Source: Paralimibaculum aggregatum
Lineage (GTDB): Bacteria > Pseudomonadota > Alphaproteobacteria > Rhodobacterales > Rhodobacteraceae
DNA length: 64,000 bases
Assembly: GCF_030270585.1 (NCBI RefSeq)
Contig: NZ_BSYI01000012.1
Coordinates: 1-64,000, forward strand
Reading direction: 5' to 3'
Position 1 is the stretch's first letter; each line of letters starts with the position of its first letter. A model generated the notes under the pieces. The model saw only the letters and a list, made by a program, of their open reading frames with translations, was not told the DNA's origin and made no database searches. Position numbers and translations under genes: made by a program. Positions 1-10,448 of this stretch are shown in pieces.

Positions 1-1365
1 CCGCTCCTCCCAGCCGGCGATGATCGGATCGATCCAGGCCCAGGCCGCCTCCACCTCGTCGCCGCGCATGAACAGCGTCTGGTCGCCCCGGATCACGTCC
101 ATCACCAGCCGCTCATAGGCATCCGGCATCCGGAGCGCGCTCGCCGCCAGCCGGTCCGCGAAGGTCATGTCGAGCTCCGCCGGCGCCAGCCGCATGCCGC
201 CCGGACCGGGGTCCTTGATCGTCATGCTGAGCCGGATCCCCTCGTCCGGCTGCAGCCGGATCGCCAGCACGTTCTGCTGCGCCCGCCCGCCGCGCGCCGG
301 GAAGATCAGGTGCGGCACCTCGCGGAACGCCACCGCGATCTCCGAGACCCGCGCGCGCAGCCGCTTGCCGGTGCGCAGGTAGAACGGCACCCCGGCCCAG
401 CGCCAGTTGTCCACCCCGGCGCGCAGCGCCACGAAGCTCTCGGTCAGGCTGTCCGCCGCCTCCGCCTCCGCAGTATAGGCCGCGCTGCCGTTGCTGCCCA
501 TGTACTGCCCGCGCACCACGTCGGCCTCGGCCACCGGGGCGAGCGCGCGCAGCACCTTCAGCTTCTCGTCGCGCACCGCATCCGGCTCGAAGCGCGCCGG
601 CGGCTCCATGGCGATCAGGCACAGCAGCTGCAGCAGGTGGTTCTGCACCATGTCCCGCATCGCCCCGACGCCGTCGTAATACGGCCCGCGGCCGTCGACC
701 CCGACGCTCTCCGCCACCGTGATCTGCACATGGTCGACATGGCGCGCGTTCCAGAGCGGCTCGAACAGCGCATTGGCAAAGCGCAGCGCCATCAGGTTCT
801 GCACCGTCTCCTTGCCGAGATAATGGTCGATCCGGTAGATCTGGCGCTCGTCGAAATGCCCGGTGAAGCAGGCGTTCAGCGCCCGCGCCGTGGCGAGATC
901 GTGCCCGAGCGGCTTCTCGATGACGATCCGGCAGTCCGGCCCGGCCAGGCCATGGGCGTGGATCTGCTCGGCGATCGGCCCGAAGAAGCGCGGCGCCACC
1001 GAGAGATAGAACGCCCGCGGGCGCCCCGGCTCGGCCGGGCCGAGCGCCGCCCCGAGCGCCTCCAGCCCCTCGCCGGAGACCGCGTCCAGCTGCACATAGT
1101 CCAGCGTCGCGAGAAACCGCGCCCGCGCCTCCGGCTCCAGCGCCGAGGCCCCGACGAACTCGCCGAGCGCCGCATCCGCCATCCGGCGGAACCCGTCCGC
1201 GTCGAGCTCGCTGCGCGCCGCGCCGATCACCCGCGCCCCGTCCGGCATCTGGCCGTCATGCAGCCGGTGATACAGCGCCGGGATCAGCTTGCGCCGCGCC
1301 AGATCCCCCGTCGCGCCGAACACCACGAGATCGAAGGCCCCGACAGGAACAACGCGCGCAACCAT
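1..1365 (-). CDS. zwf: Glucose-6-phosphate 1-dehydrogenase, C-terminus cut by window edge
   Basis: Oxidises glucose-6-phosphate to 6-phosphogluconolactone with NADP+, feeding the Entner-Doudoroff and pentose phosphate routes in the cytoplasm. From the ATG at 1365, 455 codons stay open to the window edge; the family usually has about 485-490 residues, so roughly 30 are missing. Visible: dinucleotide motif GATGDLARRK at residues 17-26, EKPLGHD at 150-156 and the active-site signature RIDHYLGK at 178-185. The ATG overlaps the fructokinase stop by one base (TGATG), so the two are probably translationally coupled. Fructose-6-phosphate made by that kinase reaches this enzyme after isomerisation, which fits the polyol operon nearby. 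Confidence 0.95.
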   Translation of the reverse strand, partial: MVARVVPVGAFDLVVFGATGDLARRKLIPALYHRLHDGQMPDGARVIGAARSELDADGFRRMADAALGEFVGASALEPEARARFLATLDYVQLDAVSGEGLEALGAALGPAEPGRPRAFYLSVAPRFFGPIAEQIHAHGLAGPDCRIVIEKPLGHDLATARALNACFTGHFDERQIYRIDHYLGKETVQNLMALRFANALFEPLWNARHVDHVQITVAESVGVDGRGPYYDGVGAMRDMVQNHLLQLLCLIAMEPPARFEPDAVRDEKLKVLRALAPVAEADVVRGQYMGSNGSAAYTAEAEAADSLTESFVALRAGVDNWRWAGVPFYLRTGKRLRARVSEIAVAFREVPHLIFPARGGRAQQNVLAIRLQPDEGIRLSMTIKDPGPGGMRLAPAELDMTFADRLAASALRMPDAYERLVMDVIRGDQTLFMRGDEVEAAWAWIDPIIAGWEER

Positions 1366-2309
1366 CAGACAGACCCTCCGATGCCGGCCGGCAGCTCGGC
1401 CCGCCGCGGCAGGTCGGCGCCGCGCCGGGTGCAGGTGATGCCGGAGGCCATGACGGCGAACGCGGCGATGTCGAGCAGGCTCTGCCGCGGCGCCGCGTCG
1501 AGATCGGCGCGGCTGCGGATGCCGAGCTCGCCGAGCGCGGCGATGACGGCGGCCTGGAAGGTGTCGCCGGCGCCGACCGTGTCGACCACCGCGATGCGCC
1601 GGCCGGGAACCGCGAGGCTGCCATGCGCGCCGAAGATCTCGGCCCCGTTGGCGCCGCGGGTCACCACCACCAGCCCGGCCCCGGCGGCGCGCCACTGCGC
1701 GCCGATCTCGCCGGCGGTCCGGCCCGGATAGAGCAGGCCGAGATCCTCGTCCGAGACCTTGACGACATCGGCGAGGCGGACGAAGGCGTCGATGCGGGCG
1801 CGCCAGAGATCGACATCGGGCTCGACATTGAGCCGGACATTGGGGTCGAGGGTCAGCAGGCGGCGGCCGCGCTCGCGCTCGAACAGCGCCAGCAGCGCGC
1901 TGCCGACCGGCTCGACGACCAGCGAGTAGGAGCCGGCATGGATGCCCCAGACATCGGCGCCGAGCGCCGGCAGGTCGGCGGGCGCGATCATCCGGTCGGC
2001 CGCGCCGGTGCCGTAGAAGGCATAGGCCGGGTGCCCGGCGGCGTCGAGATCGACCACCGACAGCGTGGTCGGATGCGCGGTGCGCTTGAGGAAGCCGGTC
2101 GCGACACCCTCGGCCGCCAGCGCCGCGGCCAGCCGCACGCCGAGCGGATCGGTCGAGAGCCCGGTGAACAGCCCGGCCGGCTGGCCGAGCCGGGCAAGGC
2201 CGACGGCCACGTTGAAGGGCGAGCCCCCGATGCGCGCGTCGAAGGCCAGGCCCGACGGCCCCTCCGTGCCGAAGAGGTCGAACAGCGCTTCGCCGCAGAC
2301 AAGGAACAT
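1365..2309 (-). CDS. frk: Fructokinase (PfkB family)
   Basis: Phosphorylates fructose to fructose-6-phosphate with ATP. 314 aa, a normal PfkB length. Seen: N-terminal GGSPFNVAVGLARLG (28-42) and the C-terminal PfkB signature DTVGAGDTF (243-251), with Asp249 as the expected catalytic base. The ATG at 2309 is chosen because GGGAGGAAAGG lies directly upstream and the protein begins with the usual strand (MFLVCGEALFD); an upstream in-frame ATG would add about 85 residues of non-homologous sequence. It is first in a frk-zwf pair divergent from the ROK regulator. Mannitol and sorbitol dehydrogenases further right yield fructose, so it probably does the job of mtlZ in Rhodobacter; the exact sugar is inferred. 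Confidence 0.9.
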   Translation of the reverse strand: MFLVCGEALFDLFGTEGPSGLAFDARIGGSPFNVAVGLARLGQPAGLFTGLSTDPLGVRLAAALAAEGVATGFLKRTAHPTTLSVVDLDAAGHPAYAFYGTGAADRMIAPADLPALGADVWGIHAGSYSLVVEPVGSALLALFERERGRRLLTLDPNVRLNVEPDVDLWRARIDAFVRLADVVKVSDEDLGLLYPGRTAGEIGAQWRAAGAGLVVVTRGANGAEIFGAHGSLAVPGRRIAVVDTVGAGDTFQAAVIAALGELGIRSRADLDAAPRQSLLDIAAFAVMASGITCTRRGADLPRRAELPAGIGGSV

Positions 2310-2451
2310 CCTTTCCTCCCTCGCTGTCGCGCGGCCGCCGACCGGCCGGGTGCCGTGCATCCGCGCACAGGTTACCAGACCGGTCCGGCACACCACAGGG
2401 CGCCGTCGCCCGATGCCGAGGCGGACCGGCGGCTGGCGCGCGATGCCGCCG

Positions 2452-2480
2452 ATTAACCTTTCGGGAGGCATGGTTGTCAA
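2452..2480 (-). promoter_or_regulatory. Probable sigma-70-type promoter for frk-zwf
   Basis: On the minus strand a perfect TTGACA (2480-2475) is followed after exactly 17 bases by GTTAAT (2457-2452, four of six to TATAAT). It lies about 145 bases upstream of the frk start. Its -35 box almost abuts the opposing ROK promoter, so one bound repressor could affect both directions. Inferred from consensus only. Confidence 0.5.
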
Positions 2481-2493
2481 TAGGAAAATCATA

Positions 2494-2522
2494 TTGCTTT
2501 GCTTTTTGATTCGAATTATGCT
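2494..2522 (+). promoter_or_regulatory. Probable ROK-gene promoter with candidate operator in the spacer
   Basis: TTGCTT (2494-2499), 17-base spacer, TATGCT (2517-2522) in a locally AT-rich patch. It puts a transcript start near 2529, downstream of an alternative ATG at 2518 and just ahead of AGAGGAT and the ATG at 2551, which supports 2551 as the start of the regulator. The spacer contains GCTTTTTGATT (2501-2511), whose reverse complement AATCAAAAAGC recurs with one change in the spacer of the smo promoter (5330-5340), suggesting a shared operator and autoregulation. Confidence 0.5.
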
Positions 2523-2550
2523 CGCGAACCGGTTGCAAGAGGATCTGGGC

Positions 2551-3747
2551 ATGAGGGGCGGCAATACCGTCGGGCTGCGGGCTTACAACGAGAGGCTGGT
2601 GATCGACGCCATCCTCCGCGCCGGTCCGTTGTCGAAGGCGGAGATCGCCCGCGCCACCGGGCTCAGCGGGCAGGCGGCCAAGGTCATCGTCACCAGCCTG
2701 CTCGACGACGGCCTGCTGTTGCAGGGCGAGAAGATCCGCGGCCAGGTCGGGCAGCCCTCGACGCCGAACATGATCAACCCGCGGGGCGCCTTCTCGATCG
2801 GCGTGAAGATCGGCCGCAGCAGCACCGATGCGATCCTGGTCGATTTCACCGGCGCGGTCGTGGCGCGGCGGCAGAAGCCGCATGCCGCGCCGATTCCCGA
2901 CGAGGCGCTCGAGACCGCGTGCCGCTATGTCGAGGCGCTGGCCGCCGAGCTCGGCGAGGCCGAGCGGGCGCGGATCTGCGGCGTCGGCCTGGCGATGCCG
3001 AGCGATATCGAGCTCTGGTCCGACGAGCTCGGCGTCGCGCCGGAGCGGCTCGAGGGCTGGGGCACGCTCGACCCCGCCGCGGTGATCGGCGCGCGCTCGG
3101 CGCTGTCCACCGTGGTGCTCAACGACGCCACCGCGGCCTGCGCCGCCGAGATGATGCTGGGCGACGGCATCACCCGGTCGAGCGCGCTCTATCTCTATCT
3201 CGGCGCCTTCATCGGCGCCGGCATCGTGATCGACGGGCGGCTCTACCAGGGCGCCGCCGGGAATGCCGGCGCCATCGCCTCGATGCCGACCTGCACCGCC
3301 GCCGCCTCGGGCCGGCCGGCGCAGCTCGTCGGCACCGCATCGGTGATCGCGCTGGAGCGCGCGCTGTCGGATGCGGGCATCCGCTTCGAGACGGTGTTCG
3401 ACGCCGAGCCGACGCCCGAGGCGGAGGCGGTCTACCGCGCCTGGCGCGACGAGAACATCGACGGCATCGCCCGCGCCATCGTCTCGGCGCTGGCGATCCT
3501 CGATTTCGAGACGGTGGTGATCGACGGCGTGCTGCCGCCGCAGTGGCGCCGCGACATCGTGCGCCAGGTGCGCACGGCGCTCACGCGGTTCGACCTGCGC
3601 GGCATCGTCGTGCCGCAGCTCGTCACCGGCTCGGTCGGGCCGCCGGCGCGGGTGCTCGGCGCCGCCCTGATGCCGCTGCGGGTGCGCTTCTCGCCGGACC
3701 CCAAGCTGCTGGTCGCCGGCAGGAAGCCGGCTGCGGCCGGCGCCTAG
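2551..3747 (+). CDS. ROK-family transcriptional regulator (probable polyol repressor)
   Basis: 398 aa. An N-terminal winged helix-turn-helix (about residues 25-56, LSKAEIARATGLSGQAAK) is followed by a ROK sugar-kinase-like fold (about 80-385). Family members bind sugar and release operator DNA. The start at 2551 has AGAGGAT 8 bases upstream and fits the promoter seen at 2494-2522. Divergent from frk-zwf and near smoEFGK, it is the natural candidate regulator of both. Odd: the usual ROK zinc motif CxCGxxGC is not visible; the corresponding stretch (NAGAIASMPTC..., about residues 242-262) keeps only one Cys. After its TAG the same frame stays open for 133 codons through the satellite at 3821-4125. 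Confidence 0.85.
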   Translation: MRGGNTVGLRAYNERLVIDAILRAGPLSKAEIARATGLSGQAAKVIVTSLLDDGLLLQGEKIRGQVGQPSTPNMINPRGAFSIGVKIGRSSTDAILVDFTGAVVARRQKPHAAPIPDEALETACRYVEALAAELGEAERARICGVGLAMPSDIELWSDELGVAPERLEGWGTLDPAAVIGARSALSTVVLNDATAACAAEMMLGDGITRSSALYLYLGAFIGAGIVIDGRLYQGAAGNAGAIASMPTCTAAASGRPAQLVGTASVIALERALSDAGIRFETVFDAEPTPEAEAVYRAWRDENIDGIARAIVSALAILDFETVVIDGVLPPQWRRDIVRQVRTALTRFDLRGIVVPQLVTGSVGPPARVLGAALMPLRVRFSPDPKLLVAGRKPAAAGA

Positions 3748-3820
3748 CGCGGCGCCTCCGCAGCGGCCGCCCGCCGTTCGCCGGGGCGGCCGGGGCGCGC
3801 CGCCGGCAGGCGCCGCAGGC

Positions 3821-4125
3821 GCCGCCGAAGCCGCGGGGCTGCCGAGGCCGCGGGCGCCGCTGAAGCCAAGGGCGCCGCTGAAGCCGCAGGCGACACCGAA
3901 GCCGCGGGCGCTGCCGAAGCCAAGGGCGCTGCCGAAGCCAAGGGCGCTGCCGAAGCCAAGGGCGCTGCCGAAGCCACGGGCGCTGCCGAGGCCGCGGGCG
4001 CTGCCGAAGCCACGGACGCCACCGTAGCCGCGGGCGCTGCCGAAGCAACGGGCGCCGCTGAAGCCGCGGGCGCCGCCGAAGCCACGGGCGCTGCCGAAGC
4101 CATGGGCACCGCGGAAGCCACGGGC
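3821..4125 (+). repeat. 18-bp tandem satellite (16 in-register units plus one offset unit)
   Basis: Units of the type GCTGCCGAAGCCAAGGGC repeat with point changes from 3838 to 4125 (16 units of exactly 18 bases); a further unit at 3821-3837 is one base short. Read on the plus strand in the ROK frame they give AEAKGA/AEATGA hexapeptides, with no stop from 3748 to the TGA at 4147 but also no convincing start codon or RBS. The minus strand is also open (PVASAA-type repeats from a GTG at 4145). I treat it as a satellite filling the 403-bp gap between the ROK and LysR genes, not as a gene. Confidence 0.85.
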
Positions 4126-4150
4126 GCGAACGTTCGGGAGGACACGTGAC

Positions 4151-5077
4151 ATGGACCTGTCCAGCCAGATGGTGCTGTTCGCGAAGGTGATGGAGCATGG
4201 CAGCTTCTCCGCCGCCGCGCGCACGCTCGGCCAGACGCCCTCGGCGCTGAGCCGGCAGATCGCCAATCTCGAGGACCGGCTCGGCGTGCGCCTGCTGCAC
4301 CGGACCCGGCATGGCCTGACCGTCACCGAGGCGGGCGCGGGCTTTCTCGAGCGCAGCCGCGACGTCGCCGCGCGCGTCGCCGAGGCCGAGGCCGAGACGG
4401 TGGGCCTCGGCACCCGGCCGGTCGGGCTGCTGCGGATCGGCTCGACCGTCGCCTTCGGGCGGATGCACCTGGTGGCGGCGCTGCCCGAGTTTGCCCGCCG
4501 CCATCCCGATCTCGACATCTCGCTGGAGCTCAGCGACCGGCCGATCGACATCGAGGCCGACGGCATCGACGTCGCCATCCGGTTCTCCGAGCAGATCGCC
4601 GACCAGAGCGTGGTCGCCCGCCGGCTCACCGCCAACCCCCGGGTGATCTGCGCCGCGCCGGCCTATCTCGAGCGCTTCGGGCGGCCCGCGACCCCGGAGG
4701 CGCTGGCCGACCACAACTGCCTGCGCCTCTCGACGGTGGAGAGCTGGAACGCCTGGGAGTTCGGATCGGGCGCCGGGCAGACCACGGTGGTGGCGACCGG
4801 CTCCTTCGAGGCGAACAGCGCCGATGCCATCCACCAGGCCGTGCTGGCGGGCATGGGCATCGCGCGCCTGCCGACATATCTGGTCGCCGAAGACCTCCGC
4901 CGCGGCCGGCTCGAGCATCTCCTGCCCGGGCTGGTCGACGACACGACGAACATCGTCGCGGTCTATGCCGACCGGCGCAACCTGCCCGCCAAGATCCGCG
5001 TGTTCCTCGACCACCTGGTGGAGCGATTCGCCGGCACCCCGCCCTGGGAGGCCGCCGGCGGCGCCGCCGGCGCCTGA
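4151..5077 (+). CDS. LysR-family transcriptional regulator
   Basis: 308 aa, normal family size. N-terminal helix-turn-helix at about residues 17-37 (GSFSAAARTLGQTPSALSRQ) and a substrate-binding-like effector domain (about 90-295) of the CrgA/AaeR-like subgroup. The start at 4151 has GGGAGG 9 bases upstream and lies two bases after the TGA that closes the frame through the satellite. No divergent target gene is adjacent; it sits between the ROK gene and the smo operon on the same strand, so its target and inducer are unknown. The C-terminal tail (AAGGAAGA) is low complexity. Confidence 0.88.
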   Translation: MDLSSQMVLFAKVMEHGSFSAAARTLGQTPSALSRQIANLEDRLGVRLLHRTRHGLTVTEAGAGFLERSRDVAARVAEAEAETVGLGTRPVGLLRIGSTVAFGRMHLVAALPEFARRHPDLDISLELSDRPIDIEADGIDVAIRFSEQIADQSVVARRLTANPRVICAAPAYLERFGRPATPEALADHNCLRLSTVESWNAWEFGSGAGQTTVVATGSFEANSADAIHQAVLAGMGIARLPTYLVAEDLRRGRLEHLLPGLVDDTTNIVAVYADRRNLPAKIRVFLDHLVERFAGTPPWEAAGGAAGA

Positions 5078-5544
5078 CGCGGGGCGGCCGGGCTGGCGGG
5101 CGGCGGCGGCCGGGTCGGCGGGTGGCGGCGCGCGGCGGCGGGGAGACCTGACCGGGAGACATGCCCGGCAGGGCCGGAAATCCCCCTCCGGCAAAAAGCC
5201 TTGGGCCATCCTCCGCAGCCGCGCCGGAGAGCGCTCGCGGGCCCCGCCACGCCGCGCCGCAGGGCCGCCCCGCCCGCCGCCGCCGCCCCCCGCATCGACG
5301 CCCATTGGTAAAGTTTCTGTTGTCACATAAATCAAAATGCTTTATTAAAAAGACACGAGAGTCGCGGCAGCTGCCCGCCAGGCTCCCCGGGTCCGTTCCG
5401 GGTGGTGAGGTGGCCCGTCGCTCGCATCGCAAGGGCGCCGTCGAGCGGTATGGTTCGACTTAACTACGGTCCGGCCTTACTTGACTCGATTGGGGCGCCA
5501 AGCGACGACTAAAAAAAACGTCGATGCCAAACAGGAGGAAACCA
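5078..5544. other. 467-bp gap: GC-rich tail of lysR, then AT-rich smo promoter and long leader
   Basis: 5078-5300 is extremely GC-rich, with a small hairpin (GCCGGA/TCCGGC arms near 5176-5195). From about 5308 base composition drops sharply and holds the promoter described separately. The expected leader (about 5355-5544) is some 190 bases; just before the Shine-Dalgarno it contains CGACG/CGTCG arms around a run of eight A (5504-5524). No gene was recognised. Confidence 0.5.
5320..5348 (+). promoter_or_regulatory. Probable smo operon promoter with candidate ROK operator
   Basis: TTGTCA (5320-5325), 17-base spacer, TATTAA (5343-5348). The spacer contains AATCAAAATGC (5330-5340), matching 10 of 11 bases of the reverse complement of 2501-2511 in the ROK promoter. 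Both candidate sites lie between -35 and -10, where a bound repressor would block polymerase. Consensus-based inference. Confidence 0.5.
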
Positions 5545-6858
5545 ATGAGGTTTATTAAGTCGCTAGCTGGGGCTGCCGCATCTGCGACGTTGCTTGCAGC
5601 GCCGATGACTTTGGCCGAGACGATCACCATCGCCACGGTTAACAACGGCGACATGATCCGGATGCAGGGGCTCACGGCGGAGTTCAACGCGCTGCATCCC
5701 GACATCGAGGTCAACTGGGTCACGCTCGAGGAGAACGTGCTGCGCCAGCGGGTGACCACCGATGTCGCGACCCAGGGCGGGCAGTACGACGTGATGACCA
5801 TCGGCACCTACGAGGTGCCGATCTGGGCCGCGCAGGGCTGGCTGGTCGCGCTCGACGACCTGCCGGCGGATTACGACATCGACGATCTGCTGCCGTCGAT
5901 CCGCGACGGGCTGACCGTCGACGGCAAGCTCTATGCCGCGCCGTTCTACGGCGAGAGCTCGATGGTGATGTACCGCACCGACCTGTTCGAGGCGGCCGGG
6001 CTCGAGATGCCCGCTGCGCCGAGCTGGGACTTCATCAACGAGGCCGCCCGCAAGCTCACCGACAAGGACGGCGAGATCTACGGCATCTGCCTGCGCGGCA
6101 AGGCCGGCTGGGGCGAGAACATCGCCTTCTTGACCGCCACCGCCAACAGCTATGGCGCGCGCTGGTTCGACGAGGAGTGGAAGCCGCAGTTCGACAGCGA
6201 TGCATGGAAGCAGACCCTGACCATGTATATCGACCTGATGCAGGAGGCCGGCCCTCCGGGCTCGGCGTCGAACGGCTTCAACGAGAACCTCGCGCTGTTC
6301 CAGACCGGCAAATGCGCGATGTGGATCGACGCCACCGTCGCCGCCTCCTTCGTGACCAACCCCAAGGACAGCCAGGTCGCCGACAAGGTCGGCTTCGCGC
6401 TGGCGCCCGACAACGGGCTCGGCAAGCGGGGCAACTGGCTCTGGGCCTGGTCGCTGGGGATCCCTGCCGGCACCGATTCCGAGGAAGCGGCCAAGAAGTT
6501 CGTCGCCTGGGCGACCTCGAAGGCCTATCTCGAGCTGGTCGCCGACAAGGAGGGCTGGGCCAACGTGCCGCCGGGCACCCGCGCCTCGCTCTATGCCAAC
6601 CCCGAGTACCAGAAGGTGCCGTTCGCGCAGATGACGCTGGACAGCATCAGCTCGGCCGATCCGAAGAACCCGACGGTCGATCCGGTGCCCTATGTCGGCG
6701 TCCAGTTCGTCGCGATCCCGGAGTTCCAGGGCATCGCCACGGCGATCGGCCAGCAGTTCTCGGCGGCGCTCGCCGGGCAGATCACCGCCGAGCAGGCGCT
6801 GCAGAATGCCCAGGTGCTTGCCGAGCGCGAGATGCGCCGGGCCGGCTACCCGAAGTGA
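5545..6858 (+). CDS. smoE: Sorbitol/mannitol ABC transporter, periplasmic binding protein
   Basis: 437 aa, family-1 extracellular solute-binding protein. A Sec signal peptide covers about residues 1-24 (MRFIKSLAGAAASATLLAAP then a short tail to A-E-T). The mature part resembles SmoE/MtlE polyol-binding proteins (early region with DVMTIGTYEVPIWAAQGWL). The start at 5545 is chosen over an ATG at 5524 because AGGAGGAAACCA precedes it and the signal peptide begins cleanly. First gene of smoEFGK-smoS-mtlK-xylB; the gene set matches the Rhodobacter polyol operon, which is the main basis for substrate. A strong hairpin separates it from smoF, probably giving binding protein in excess. Confidence 0.9.
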   Translation: MRFIKSLAGAAASATLLAAPMTLAETITIATVNNGDMIRMQGLTAEFNALHPDIEVNWVTLEENVLRQRVTTDVATQGGQYDVMTIGTYEVPIWAAQGWLVALDDLPADYDIDDLLPSIRDGLTVDGKLYAAPFYGESSMVMYRTDLFEAAGLEMPAAPSWDFINEAARKLTDKDGEIYGICLRGKAGWGENIAFLTATANSYGARWFDEEWKPQFDSDAWKQTLTMYIDLMQEAGPPGSASNGFNENLALFQTGKCAMWIDATVAASFVTNPKDSQVADKVGFALAPDNGLGKRGNWLWAWSLGIPAGTDSEEAAKKFVAWATSKAYLELVADKEGWANVPPGTRASLYANPEYQKVPFAQMTLDSISSADPKNPTVDPVPYVGVQFVAIPEFQGIATAIGQQFSAALAGQITAEQALQNAQVLAEREMRRAGYPK

Positions 6859-6875
6859 CGACACGCTGACGCTCC

Positions 6876-6903
6876 GGCCGGCGCCGCCCGTTCGGCGCCG
6901 GCC
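6876..6903 (+). promoter_or_regulatory. Intercistronic GC hairpin after smoE
   Basis: Perfect 11-bp arms GGCCGGCGCCG / CGGCGCCGGCC around a 6-base loop, lying between the smoE stop and the smoF Shine-Dalgarno and with no T-run. Such structures behind binding-protein genes usually protect upstream mRNA or attenuate downstream genes. Three similar hairpins occur behind other binding-protein genes here. Confidence 0.7.
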
Positions 6904-6936
6904 CAATCAGAGACGAACAAAGGGGAGGAGGCCAAG

Positions 6937-7809
<873 letters not shown>

Positions 7810-7822
7810 GGGGATCGGAAAC

Positions 7823-8653
7823 ATGGCACGCGCAATCACACCCCGCCAGAAATGGACCTTCACGCTGGTCGCCTGGGGGATCGGGCTGCTGATCTTCTTC
7901 CCGATCCTCTGGACCATCCTGACCAGCTTCAAGACCGAGGCGCAGGCGATCGCCGATCCTCCGGTGTTCTTCGCCTTCGACTGGACGACGGAGAACTACA
8001 CCACGGTGCAGGAGCGGTCGAACTACTTCCACCACTTCATGAACTCGGTGATCATCGCGCTCGGCTCGACGCTGATCGGCCTGGCCATCGCGATCCCGGC
8101 GGCCTGGTCGATGGCCTTCCAGCCGGCGCGGCGCACCAAGGACATCCTGATGTGGATGCTCAGCACCAAGATGCTGCCGCCGGTCGGCGTGCTGGTGCCG
8201 ATCTACCTGATCTTCCGCGATGTCGGCCTGCTCGACACCCGGATCGGGCTGGTGATCGTCATGACGCTGATCAACCTGCCGATCATCATCTGGATGCTGT
8301 TCACCTATTTCCGCGAGATCCCGGTCGACATCCTCGAGGCGGCGCGGATGGACGGCGCCACCCTGCGCGAGGAGATCATCTACATCCTGACACCGATGGC
8401 GGTGCCGGGGATCGCGTCGACGCTGCTGCTGAACGTGATCCTGGCCTGGAACGAGGCGTTCTGGACGATCAACCTGACCGCCGACGACGCGGCACCGCTC
8501 ACCGCCTTCATCGCCAGCTATTCGAGCCCGGAGGGACTGTTCTACGCCAAGCTCTCGGCGGCCTCGACCATGGCCATCGCACCGATCCTGATCATCGGCT
8601 GGTTCAGCCAGAAGCAGCTCGTGCGCGGCCTGACCTTCGGCGCCGTCAAATAA
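7823..8653 (+). CDS. smoG: Sorbitol/mannitol ABC transporter permease 2
   Basis: 276 aa, MalG/UgpE-type permease with six predicted membrane spans, the first at about residues 13-35 (FTLVAWGIGLLIFFPILWTI). EAA loop visible as EAARMDGATLREEI (about 172-185). It begins 13 bases after smoF stops, with GAGGGGATCGG upstream of the ATG. Partner of smoF; the pair matches the smoF-smoG order in Rhodobacter. Confidence 0.92.
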   Translation: MARAITPRQKWTFTLVAWGIGLLIFFPILWTILTSFKTEAQAIADPPVFFAFDWTTENYTTVQERSNYFHHFMNSVIIALGSTLIGLAIAIPAAWSMAFQPARRTKDILMWMLSTKMLPPVGVLVPIYLIFRDVGLLDTRIGLVIVMTLINLPIIIWMLFTYFREIPVDILEAARMDGATLREEIIYILTPMAVPGIASTLLLNVILAWNEAFWTINLTADDAAPLTAFIASYSSPEGLFYAKLSAASTMAIAPILIIGWFSQKQLVRGLTFGAVK

Positions 8654-8665
8654 GGGAGACGAGAC

Positions 8666-9666
<1,001 letters not shown>

Positions 9667-9670
<4 letters not shown>

Positions 9671-10440
9671 AGCGCCTCGCGGACAGGACGGCGCTGATCA
9701 CCGGGGCGGCGCGCGGCATCGGGCTCGGCTTCGCCGGGGCCTATGTGCGCGAGGGCGCCCGGGTGGCGCTCGCCGATATCGACATCGCCGGCGCCCGGAG
9801 CGCCGCCGATGGCCTCGGCGACGCCGCGATCGCGGTCGCGATGGATGTGACCGACCAGGCCTCGATCGAGGCCGCGGTGGCCGAGACCGTGGCGCGGCTC
9901 GGGCGCATCGACATCCTGATCAACAACGCCGCCCTGTTCTCGGCCGCCCCGATCGTCGAGATCGACCGCGACGACTTCCGCCGCCTGGTCGATGTCAACA
10001 TCGGCGGCGTGCTCTTCACCATGCAGGCCGTCGCCCGCCACATGATCGCGCGCGGCGGCGGCGGCAGGATCATCAACATGGCCAGCCAGGCCGGCCGGCG
10101 CGGCGAGCCGCTCGTCGCCGTCTACTGCGCCACCAAGGCCGCGGTGATCAGCCTGACCCAGTCGGCCGGGCTCGACCTGATCGGGCACGGCATCAACGTG
10201 AACGCGATCGCCCCCGGCGTCGTCGACGGCGAGCACTGGGACGGCGTCGACGCCTTCTTCGCGCGCTACGAGGGCAAGCCGCCGGGCCAGAAGAAACGCG
10301 AGGTCGGCGAAGGCGTCCCCTATGGCCGCATGGGCGTCGCCGAGGACCTGACGGGCATGGCGATCTTCCTGGCCACCAGCGAGGCCGACTACATCGTGTC
10401 GCAATGCTTCAACGTCGATGGCGGCCAGTGGATGAACTGA
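9667..10440 (+). CDS. smoS: Sorbitol dehydrogenase (SDR; L-iditol 2-dehydrogenase type)
   Basis: 257 aa short-chain dehydrogenase oxidising D-sorbitol to fructose, and in the Rhodobacter enzyme also galactitol, with NAD+. Seen: nucleotide motif TGAARGIG (about 12-19), NNAALF (about 86-91), and catalytic Ser...Tyr-x-x-x-Lys as NMASQAG and VYCATK (about 138-158). The run [20 protein letters not shown] and the C-terminal VDGG are very close to R. sphaeroides SMDH as I recall it. Starts with GTG overlapping the smoK stop. Confidence 0.93.
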
Positions 10441-10448
10441 GAACAATC

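Noticed and set aside
3744-4145. Minus-strand 133-aa PVASAA-repeat protein starting at GTG
   Set aside because: It is the reverse reading of the 18-bp satellite, has no convincing Shine-Dalgarno and covers only repeat DNA.
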